Positions 38,643 to 48,690 of a stretch of DNA of 64,000 nucleotides are shown piece after piece. The first letter of the stretch is position 1. Each line of letters starts with the position of its first letter. Origin of the DNA: Gymnorhina tibicen (Eukaryota; Chordata; Aves; Passeriformes; Artamidae); assembly GCA_013399875.1 (NCBI GenBank), contig VXAZ01000560.1:1797390-1861389 (forward strand), given 5' to 3'. The notes under the pieces are model-generated. The model made no database searches, had not been told where the DNA came from, and saw only the letters and a program-made list of their open reading frames with translations. Made by a program: the position numbers and the translations under genes.

Positions 38643-40938
38643 ATATCATCAAGAGTATGATATCCCCATCATCCTAAACAGTTGAATTGCAGGTGTGGGC
38701 AGTTGGAACAGACGATGGATCCAGCATTCCCTGCTCAGCCTGCATGTCCTGTGCATGGGATCACGGGCAGTCACAGCCCCTAGTGCTGGGAAATAACTTG
38801 AGCAAACTGGAACCAGGGAATGGAAACGGGATGTGATCAAAGCAGCCGGAGGAGCAAAGCCTGCGCAGCACTTGGTGCAAACTGCAGCGTGCCCTTGTCT
38901 GGGCACGGAGGTCGGCGGTGGTGCAGTGCTTCCACAGCAGCGCCTGCATGGAGGCTATTTCCGACTCCCATAAAAATCTTTATGTCTCTGTGATCAGGAT
39001 TCGGTGATGCAAATTTGCTGTGTCAAAGGAAGATGCCGCTGTAAATGAATTAGTACAAGAAGAACTTCTTATTTAAGAAGTGCTGACTCTGCGCTCTCCC
39101 CTATGCCCTCGCTTATAAAATTGAAGCCTGGGTTTTCTGCTTGCTATGATCTATATTTAGATACTTATAAATGAAGTTTTGCAGTCACATGGCTGCGTTC
39201 TTGTACAGCTTCATGAAGCTACTTTTTCACATTACAGAGATTTATACGTTTGCATTTACATATTGCAGGTGTTTCCATAAAAGCTCGGGGTAGCCACATT
39301 CAGGATGGCCTGAAAGGAAACGGAGAAGTGCTTAAAATGTTACTGAGCACACTCTAAAAATATCGTCCTGGGGCAGAAGAGTGAAGTCACTGCGCAAACG
39401 AGGGAGTCACAGACAGGTAGGATTAATGGTTGTGGGCTTTTCAGGAGCACTCCTCCCTACAGAGGGTCGAGCTGTGCAAGAGGACAGCAACCCTTTTGGG
39501 ATGCATCTTGCGCAAGGCTCCCAGTAAACTGCTGGGCCCCCAGCAGAGTATTTCAAAATGTCAGAGAGTGCTGCAGTGCTGAGCTCATGCTGTGTAAGTG
39601 ATAGCCTGATGAATTATGTGCTATACACACTACACACAAATCCTGTCCCAACCAGCCCTGGAAGAGGAGATAGTACTCTTGCTGGTGTGTCCTCTGCTCC
39701 AGGAACCTTGCCAGGAGGACACACCATAATTCATGCTCTGCTGATGCTTTATAAAAGTTGCAGCCTGTACTTTGGCTGCTGTGCTGCTGACCCCAGCATC
39801 CATGTCAGCCTCTGGCCCCTCCATGCCTGGTGGATGACCGCAGTTCCCTGTGCCTGTCCTGGGAAGGCTAATGCATCAACTGGCTCTCTGGCTGGCACAG
39901 GCAGTGCCAGCAGGCAGTCCTGCCTTGCCTGGCCTCAGCACCACATCCACCAAAGGTCAGGGCTCTCCCTGCTTTCAGGCAATCCCCAGCTTTTCCCTCA
40001 TGGCTTCAGAAGCTTGCAGCTCAACACAGAAAACAAGGTGGGAACTCATAGGGCTTCTCCTTAGCCTAGGAACCCCTTCAATCTCTGCTGAGTTAAAGCT
40101 ACCAAAAGCAAAGGATTGTCAGCACTGGATTTATCCTGGTTTTGGGGCTCACCATAAAGCTGTAGTGCAGCATATTCCAGGAGGAAGTGCCTGAGAAACA
40201 GGAGGTTTCCTGCAGGGAAGCAGCAGACTAACAGTATGGGATGATAGGGGAATTTCATGCGAAGCTAAAACACTCCTCAAACATTGAAGGGGAATGGCAG
40301 GAGTTCGTGCCAGAATGGTGAGAGTTTGGCTGTGGGGTAAGAGTGGTTTCTTCCACCCTTCATCCCCTTTTCCATGGTGGGCTGGGAGCATGGCCCAAGG
40401 AAGGCGCAGTTCAAACTCTGTTCTGTGGACAGGGCAAGGCAAGGTGCAACACGGGCAAGGAGGGCAGCTAGGTGGGGAAGCAGGATCAGGAGCAGCAGGG
40501 CAGGTGGCTGCCCAGGCCAGCACACCCAGAGGTGCCAGTCTGCCCTTTTTGGAGACTTTTGCGTTTTTGGAGACTTGCTGGGGAGCTAAAAATCCCCGAT
40601 TTCCTGGGGCCACAGACCAGACCGGGTGCTGGCCCAAATGTGGGTCAAGAGTGACACCCTGTGGACAAGTTACTCTTTTTCGTAACCTTACAGGATTTCT
40701 CTCCTGATGCTTTTCGTCTGCCTCTTTATTCCCCCTCCCCAGAATTTTCCTTTCCCAGCCCTTCTCCTTTCCCAACCCAGGGGCTGCCGCTGCGAGCCCC
40801 ACGGTGCGCAGGGACCGGCGCATCTCATCCCCTTAAAAGTGCGGGCTAAGGAGATGAGACCGAAATCCCCCCTTCCCTTTTGTTCCTCTTTGCTTTTTCC
40901 CCTTTTTATAGTCGGTTTTCCCCTATTTTTACTGGGTT
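38643..40938. other. Unique sequence with a possible conserved block and a perfect hairpin
   Basis: The stretch 38985-39300 is AT-rich and repeat-free. A 12-base inverted repeat lies at 39683-39694 and 39715-39726. Long open frames here, including 224 codons on the - strand at 40149-40823, lie in GC-rich, stop-poor sequence and show no family motif. Confidence 0.35.
39683..39726. repeat. Inverted repeat, 12-base stem
   Basis: TGGTGTGTCCTC and its exact reverse complement GAGGACACACCA are separated by 20 bases. A weaker outer pair, TGAATTATG at about 39610 and CATAATTCA at about 39725, flanks and partly overlaps it. No mobile element is recognised. Confidence 0.7.
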
Positions 40939-41048
40939 TCGGCCCTGCAGCTCAGCGAGGAGCTGCGGCTCCTGCCCCGCCGCCGTCCCCCGGCTCCGTG
41001 GCCGCGCAGCTCCGCAGCCGGAGCCGGGTGCGCTCCCGGGGCTCGTAA
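40939..41048. other. CpG-rich patch, possible promoter-like island
   Basis: About 16 CpG dinucleotides in 110 bases, preceded by a pyrimidine-rich segment with tttttatag at about 40904-40912. No coding exon is recognised next to it. It could be an orphan CpG island or the start of a noncoding transcript; no transcript evidence is available from sequence. Confidence 0.4.
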
Positions 41049-43289
41049 ATCTACCGGCTGCTCGCAAAATTTGGCAACTATGAACCCGGGTTGTCTGTTA
41101 AACCGGGAGAAAAACTGCGTGGGCTTCCCCTCAGCAACCCTCCGTGTCCTCCACAGCTCCACAAGCCACCACCACTCGCAGTGAGAATTCCCGAACACCA
41201 AAACACCTCCCAGAAAAAAAGCATTTCAAGAACTGCTTCTTTTCTGGTCACTCTAATGATCCCTTCCCAATCCTGGACCCGCTGGGGTTGCACCGTGCTG
41301 TCCTGATGCCTGTGGTGTTATCCCCAAAAAGTGTCCCAGAACAGGCTGATTGATACCAGCTGACAACCTGGAGAGGGTACAGCTCTATTTTAAGCAACAA
41401 ATAATTTAGTTTTATATTGGTGAGAAATTCCTCATCACTCATTTAATTATGTGGGTCTAAAAGAAACCATAATGTCTTGGCACACCTGAGTGCTGGGAGT
41501 GGGAAAGAGGGGGGTGTCAAATCTTTCCAAGAGCTTATGTCCTTTCTTACCCCCAGCAGTTTAACCCTGCCAAGTCTGCACAGACCAGAATATCCATATA
41601 TCCAAAACAGAGCCTGGATGGAGATTCCTGAATGTCCGCAAAAGCAGCAAATAAAAGAGCAGTAATTCTTTCCAATGACATTTATGTGCTGCCATTAGCT
41701 CTGCCTTTAGCTGGTGTAGTTTAGGGCTTTTAGAAAACATGACTTCAGCTGAAACAACTATTGTAGGTTTTTGCTGGGGGGAGCTGCAAGTTTTGCCTGG
41801 ACTCGTACACAGACTCTCTGCCTTTTCCATTGTATTCAAAATTGTGGAGAGGAAGAAGTGTCCTAGAGCAAAAAAGTAATTTTTTATGCCCTTACGCCAT
41901 TCCCAGCATTTTCTAGGCCTGAGCATTTGCATCTTTGTCAGGTGAAAAGAGAGGGATCAGATCTCTTAGTCCAGCTTGGGGATGCTATAAGAAGTAAAAG
42001 TAGAAAAGCTTTTTTAAAATCTCCATTGTTCTGGGAACTTCCCAGAGAACATCAGAAGTGGGAAGATCCACCAGGTAAAGAGTGTGGGACAAGAAACTGA
42101 AGAGTAGGTTGGTTGGTTGGTTGATTGGGTTGACTTCACCAAGCAAACAATGAAGGTTGGGAAAAACAGAGATTAGAGACCCCAAAGTGAGCACAGGAAG
42201 CCTTACGCCATCTCCAACATGTGGTAAAGCTGAAAACTTCCCTTTTCTTTTTTTCTGAACCAAGGCCACGTCTTGGTGGGAAACAATTCATCCCAAGTTC
42301 TGCCTCCTTGGTTCAGGTTAGGCCACTCTGCCTACAGAAAGGTGTCTTCTTGTGTCCATTTTGGTGTCATGGAGGAATGATAAAGCTGTTGACATGGAGG
42401 AGGTGATACAGTTCACCCCAGAGGTGACTGCAATTCACAGGAAGTTCATGGCTTGAAATCTTCATCATTGTATTGGATGGTCTTGCTAAAGATGTGCAGC
42501 CCCAAGTCTGCCTTGCACCAGGAACGTGGTGGGAACGGCCCAGCTACAACAGCTCTTGGCAGAGTTAGAAAAAAGGTCAGGCCATAAGGGCCCAGCTTGG
42601 AATTTAAATTCGGTCTACTTGAGGTAAATAAAATAACTGCACTGCCTAGTTTGCAAAGGATCATTTACTTTTCTGGAAAGGAGAGTATGTTTTTGGAAAG
42701 TGTACAAGCATCTTTCAGGATGAAGGGCTCTGTGTGCAACCATCAAGTTTTTACCTTTTGATTAGCAAGGCTTTATAAAGAATTTCAATTCTGAATTACT
42801 AAACAAAGAAACTATACAAGCCCCAGATGAGATTTAAACAGTTTCCAAAAGACATTAAAAAAAGAGAAAAATACTGGGCCACATGTTTTTTCTTATGTCT
42901 CTTGAGTCCATTTATTCCAGACATCTGACATGCAATTCAAATTTCCAATAGTTTTAGGTAACCATGTCCAATTTAGAAACCACAGCTCTCAGCTAAGCCT
43001 ACCTACCTCCCAAATCAATCCGGAAAACCAGAGCACTTGGTGATGCTCTGCACTTTCAGCCTTGCAGAGCTTTGTTATATGTGTGCCATACATACTTGGG
43101 TTGAGTTTTCTGGCTCCGTGCAATCCATTTAGATGCATTTCATAGACCTGCAGTCAGTGGTCACAGACAGATAAATTATAGCTCCTAATGGAGAGCCTGT
43201 TCATGCTTTCAAAGAGTAAAACCACGATAAAATTGATCTCCTTTTCTGAAATGCCTTTGACAGTGGTGCTTGTATGGCAGTTTGGATGA
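41049..43289. other. Unique sequence, no gene recognised
   Basis: Contains a short GGTT repeat at about 42107-42123. Open frames are short and unremarkable. Confidence 0.35.
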
Positions 43290-43430
43290 GACGGAAGCAA
43301 AGGGCTCCCTGTGGATGAAGAACTAATGAGTTTTATTTCTGGCTCTGAGACTTGGGCTCATTTCTTAACCTTTCTGTGCCTGAGAGTTTGTATCTCAAAA
43401 GTGGGGATAAAGCAAGGTCTTTTTGATAGG
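43290..43430 (+). mobile_element. MIR-like SINE relic
   Basis: The core 'ttatttctggctctgagacttgggctcatttcttaacctttctgtgcctgagagtttgtatctcaaaagtggggataa' follows the MIR consensus order: 'ctggctctgccact...', 'gtgacttgggcaag', 'ttaacctctctgtgcctcagtttcc', 'tctgtaaaatggggataa'. MIR is an ancient amniote-wide SINE; the copy is heavily diverged, as expected in a bird. Confidence 0.72.
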
Positions 43431-44699
43431 CAAAGCCAAACTACAATGGAAATCCTGAGTTCAGATATGGGCAGATAATGTCCTGCTGTGTGTCCTCTCC
43501 TAATTGCCTGCAAAAATCTCCTTGGTGAGGATTTAATCATGTTTGAGAGGAGGTAAGTTTGGCAAGGGATGCATTAGGTGATGGATTCCACACCACCCTT
43601 CTCCCCTCAGTCCCTAAAACCTGGGTCATCCAACCCCACAAACCCTAGCACACTGATTGAACTCATCAATCAGGACGTGCCCTTCCTGCAGAGATTGACA
43701 TCAAAAATCCTCCCTTCCAGGGCCCCAAGGAAATAGTAGATGGTCAGGTGGTACTTCCAAGAGAGCTTGGTTGAACAAAAATTATGGAGCAGATTCTCTA
43801 CTGGTCTCCACATCAGAAGAGACTTATCAGTCTCCAGCAGTGAATCCTGTTTGGCTCTAAGTGGCCATCACTTTATCCTGTAATCTCTCATCCATCTCAT
43901 CTATTTTCAGCTTTCCAGTTCTCCTTCCGGTGGGAGCACTTGTATGCAGTCACAAACTCTGCTGTTGGGGAAAAAATAGGATTTGAATCAAATTTATTGC
44001 CATTAATTCCTTTCATAGGCATCATGAATCAGAAGGGGCAGCTAGAGGTGGTGAAATGCCTGTTCATCCACAGCCTTTGACACCACTGATCAGAGAAGTG
44101 GCCAGAAGTGGAGCTGGTCCCTGGTAGGATTTAGGGACTGGGAACATGGGTAAGCAAAGGGGAGAGTTGGAAAAATCTGTGAGTGATTTTGTTGTTCCTT
44201 ACGGTTTTCCTGAGCATGTCCCCCATTCTCCTTCCCACAGAGGTGATCTGAGCAGAATATCCCTCCTTAAAAATAAAAGGAATAAATGAGAGAATAGAAT
44301 TAATTAAGACATTCTCAGCTGATGCCTGGTTTAGGGTGACATTTATGTCCTTCAAAACCTGTGGTGCCAATTGCCACAGCCCCACTGACTTGGGAGAATA
44401 ACCCTGATTTTAAGGACAATCTGCAGAATGCAATGTATTTTAAGCAGAAAACAAGTGGCCAGATTATGGTCCCCCAGTGCAAACACAACAACAGACTTTC
44501 TTCAGCCTCTTTTTCTATATATACCAGGGCTGTGAAGTAAAGAGGAAAACGCTGAGTCTGCTAAAAACTGTTCAGATTCTTGTGGGTGCTTTGGAGGAGC
44601 TGGTATACAATTTTGAGGCTGTTCTTTCTACTGGCAAATTAACAGCTTAGAAAAATTACAGCGGGGGGAGGGAAAAAAGAAAAAAAGGAAATTCTATTA

Positions 44700-44805
44700 A
44701 TGAAACAGAACAATGAAAATCAAAGCTAAAGATGGAAGGAACTGAGTGGGCCCCATCCAGTTCATTGCCTGCTAGGCTGGATTTCTGCCTATAGTAATTT
44801 ATGCC
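44700..44805 (-). mobile_element. Possible ancient CR1 fragment, reversed
   Basis: The phrase 'ggaaggaactgagtgggccccatccagttcattgcctgctaggctggatttctgcctatagtaattt' resembles the reversed 3' part of old sauropsid CR1 copies ('tagtccatccccctgccaaggcaggatttc...'). Weak. Confidence 0.3.
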
Positions 44806-44869
44806 ATAGCCTTGGAAGTGAAAACAGATTTCATTTACTACTGAACAGTACTACTCTGTGTAGAGAGAG

Positions 44870-45025
44870 TTCGTGGCCTCACAGCATTTCTGAGAAGGTA
44901 TTGTGGGATTATTGCTCCCACTTTGCAGATGGGCCTGGTAATGCCGCTTGAATTCTTAAATTTAGGCTCTGGCGAGGGGGAATCTGAATTAGGACTCGAG
45001 TGCCTGAGGACTGTCCCTTGTGCCC
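44870..45025 (-). mobile_element. MIR-like SINE relic, reversed
   Basis: Reads 'cctcacagcatttctgagaaggtattgtgggattattgctcccactttgcagatggg', which follows the reverse MIR order 'cctcacaacaaccctatgaggtaggtattattatccccattttacagatgagg'. A later 'gaatctgaattaggactcgagtgcctg' matches the 'gggattcgaacccagg.ctgcctg' part. Confidence 0.6.
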
Positions 45026-45390
45026 TGCTCTCACATGGCCTGGCCACTGTAGGAAGTGTTGAGATCGCAGAGGTCCCAGTTAGCACCACAGTTCATGCGT
45101 GCAAGGCTCTGCATCAGGATCATCCCTTGCTCCAGGGATTTATCCCTCAAGGGTTTGACGGAAGACTTGGACATAAGATGTTCCTCCAACTTTAAATACA
45201 CCTTAAGGGATAAAAGTACTCTGAAACTCTTGGCTTGCTTTCCTTTTTCACTAGTCTGGTACCAGGCAGAGCCCAAAAACACCTCCTGCCCTTCCAACAA
45301 ACATCAAGACAGAGGATGGTGAGTCCCTGCCTGCCCACATCGCCAACACTGCCACAGGCACAACCTTCCTCAGAGGAGTTTGGCAGTGAA

Positions 45391-45529
45391 AAATGCACAT
45401 GTTCTGTTGAGAAAAAAAAAAAAAAAAAGGCAGAAAACAGGAAAAATTNNNNNNNNNNNNNNNNNNAAAATACACATGTTATTTTGAGAAAAAAAAAAAA
45501 AAAAAAAAGGCAGAAAACAGGTAAAATTA
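45391..45529. repeat. Near-duplicate A-rich segment around an assembly gap
   Basis: The left copy (45391-45448) and right copy (45467-45529) share 'acatgtt.t.ttgag', a long A-run and 'ggcagaaaacagg.aaaatt'. Between them is a run of 18 N (45449-45466). The pattern fits an unresolved homopolymer with the same sequence written on both sides of the gap, or a true tandem duplication. Confidence 0.9.
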
Positions 45530-48279
45530 GCATTTGGAGAAAAGTTCCTATGGAAAAAAGCTATATGTTTCCCGAGAGCCAAATGAAAAAAAAAATCCCA
45601 ACCCTCAAACCCAATCTTGCAGAGTCTGCTGTAATTTATGATTTACCATATGAATCTAACTATAGAACTTCATTTAAAAATTTTATAAAGATTGTAAATC
45701 TACAGTGAAATGTTCTAGGGACAATCTGCTGGCAGAAACCCACTCTCCAGACTGACCTATGGGAGAACCAGCTTGTCAAGGGCTTGATCCGGAGCCCGCT
45801 GAAGACAATGGAAATGCTCTCATTGACGTCAGTGGCCTTTAGATCAAAAAGCCCCCAAAGCTCAGCATGGAAAAATGAGTCCTAAGGAGAAGCAAACTGC
45901 TCTAATCAATAGATGTTGCTGGATGAAGGTCTTTAACAATAGTTTAATGGGCCATGATGAGCTCCTCTGGACACTTTTATTTGGTATTGTATGTATCGTA
46001 TAATCTTTTTCCTGAAACTTTTAATGGAATTTATCTCACTGGAGAATTTGGGAGAACATCTGCTGCAAATGATGGGTAAAGACATAAGCTGTTGTGGGTG
46101 GGGTGAGCCTCAGGAGGTTCACAGTTTGGGTTTGGCTTCTGCTTCAGATTCTTATCTGAACTATACAGATCTCCTGTGGCTGCAAAAATTGGACTGGAAA
46201 TCACAAGAGTACGAGCCTTCTTGTGAGATTTCCAGCACTTTTCTTATGGTTTTGACTGAACACCAGATGTGGAAAAAATATTTAACAAAACTGGTTGCAG
46301 TTTTTTTCATGTCTGGTTCTAAAAAGAGATGAAGGTTCAGGAATCTAATTTTATCCTTTCCAGTTTCACTCCTTGGTAAGATTCTGTTCTAGTTTTAAAA
46401 AAAATAAATGCAATTTAAACCCAGAATGTAGCTGTTGCAACCAGTCCCCAAAGAATCGTTCAAGCAGATGAAACTCCAAACATTACATTGACTATGAATT
46501 AAAACCTTATGCCTTTGGCAAGTGGAGTGCAAAGAACGACCAGGGTGAATGGTGACCATTAGGAAACATCCACTAATGTTCTTTCCCTTCAAAGATTTTA
46601 TTTGCTTTGCATGCAAGCCTGTTTGCATTTTTGACCCATTCCTGCCTGCTTCCACCATAAAACCAAGCTTTTAGGCTCTGCCTAGCACGGACATTTTGAA
46701 GAATACTTGAGTAATTGTGCTTGCCATGCGGAAATTTTAAATTTTAAACCAGAATTCAAAATTTCCTGTAAATCTAATAGACTTTGCAGGCTGCTTACAC
46801 AAGCCTGCACTGCATTACCTTTTGGGTGTAGGACCAGTACTGGGATGCTGAGTCACTAATCAATGGCATGTTCTAATCCAGATGTTCTGTATGTTCTTTG
46901 TGGACAATTCACAGCTGGAAAGGAGGGTCACTTTATTAGCTGGTTTCCTCTAGTTGTAATGCCTACTCATACTTGCTTTTAAACAGAGAGGGGAAGAGAA
47001 GGTTTGTTTGAAACCAAATAGTGAAGGTAGATTAGGGGAGCTCTTAAGTCACGGGAAGATTTCACAGCATGTGTAGGCAACTTCGGGAGGTGGAAAATGG
47101 CCTGAAGTGTATGGCCTGTCTTGAAGGATTTTAATCACTAACACTGGGAGCAAAGCTGAGCAACAGAAAGTCAAACAAATCAAGCGAGGAAAACAAGTTT
47201 AAAAGTGGCTGGTCTGGCACTGACCTCACTCAGATATTTTATCACTTATGATTGACTCTGAAAGTTTTGATCTCAGTTCAGAACAGGAAGTTTGTCCCTG
47301 TGGGATATATAAAGGCAGGGCCAAATGGAACTGAACTGGCACGTCTTTCAAACTCCTCATTTGGTGTGCAATCTCACATCCAAATCAAACAGGACGGATG
47401 AAAAAGTGGAGTATTATGTCATCCAGAATCTGTGGAACAGTGAGCTGTAGCTCCAGCACCTGAGGAGACTGTCTAGAACTCACCATGTCTTGTCATTTCA
47501 CCGCATTCTTGGCAATATTGGCAAGGTTTCTCCAAAGATCTAGAGCCAAGCTTCCTGTGAAACTCCACTGTCATTTAAAAAGCAGCAAATAAACCAATTA
47601 ATAATGGGAAGAAGCAGCTCCGAAGTGTGGACACCAACACTGGAAAGAGATGGGGAAGAAAAACCCCAGGGTTTCTTCTGAATCCTATTAATTTTGGGGG
47701 AAGGAGGGCCTCTGGTGATATCTCAGAGATTTTCTAGATTTCTCTTTGGGCCTGGGGAAGGAGTGTTTTGGAGAGTGAGATGTGCCAAGACCTGTCAGTG
47801 CTTCTGCTCCTGCTGAAGATGGGGCTCTCAGTGCTGATGAGCACAGGGAAGGTTTTGTGCTGGGAGAAGCAGCTTTCTCAGGATCTGCTTTCTGTGTGTG
47901 CATGGGGAGGTAAAATCATTCAGCTTATTCCTAGTGGTCTAGGAAATATCCACTGGGATGGGCCCTTCAAGAAAAATCCTGGGTTTTGAAATGCAACTTG
48001 GGAGAGTGCTAAAAACGGCTGCAGGAAAGGGTAAAGAGCTCTCCTACTGCTATCCCTAGGCTTTGCTCCCAGGGCTGTACCTCCAGCCCATGTGGAAATA
48101 GTTACCTCCAAATAACACATCCTGTGGGACTATTTCTGGTCATTTCACAGAAGCCTTATTAAAAAATAGAGAGTTTATTAACCTGAGATTCAGGGACTCG
48201 GATTCGTGATGGAGGCTGTAAACTCTCAGCCTATGGTTCAGTTTTACAGGGATGATTTGAGGGCTGGAAAAGGAAATCT
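45530..48279. other. Unique sequence, no gene recognised
   Basis: A 113-codon frame at 45991-46332 is open but shows no domain I recognise and has no flanking splice context that stands out. Confidence 0.35.
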
Positions 48280-48690
48280 TGTGGAGAGAGGCTTAAGGAG
48301 CTCCATTTGGTGAACTTAGCAAAAAAGCAGATCAGGCAGTGCCCTGACTCTGTGCAGTAAATGCTTTTGGAGGAAAGAATACCGCGCACAAAAGGGCTTT
48401 ATAGTCTAATGGGGGAAAAACATAACGAGATGCAATGGCTGGAAATTTAAGACAGGCAAAATTGAGAGATTGGGAAAGGAGAGGGGGCAGGCTGTTGAAG
48501 GGGGCAGGGGATTTGTCATCCTTTTGCATCTTGAAATCAGAACTGGAGGCCAGCCCAGATGACTGGTGAAACATATAGTAGTAGGCTCAATTAGCGAGTG
48601 AATGTGTGAAATTATTTTCTTGGGGATTTATATTGAGCATTAAACTAGATGATCTGAATTGTCCCTTTCAGCCTTAAAAATGGAGGAAAG
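48280..48690 (+). mobile_element. Ancient CR1 LINE, 3' part
   Basis: Contains 'aggcttaaggagctccatttggtgaacttagcaaaaaagcag', 'ggctttatagtctaatgggggaaaaacataacgagatgcaatggctggaaatttaagacaggcaaaattgaga' and 'gcattaaactagatgatctgaattgtccctttcagcctta'. These follow, in order, the old CR1 type common in turtles and crocodilians ('gctcttcagtctagcaga...aacacgatccaatggctggaagttgaagctagacaaattcaga', 'tagactagatgatc...ggtcccttctggcctt'). It differs from the younger avian CR1 copies elsewhere in the window. Confidence 0.72.

Noticed and set aside
39558..40064. 168-codon open frame on the + strand
   Set aside because: No recognisable motif, no splice or promoter context, and overlapping open frames on both strands.
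40149..40823. 224-codon open frame on the - strand
   Set aside because: Lies in GC-rich, stop-poor sequence; the translation is Pro- and Cys-rich without any domain and overlaps other open frames.
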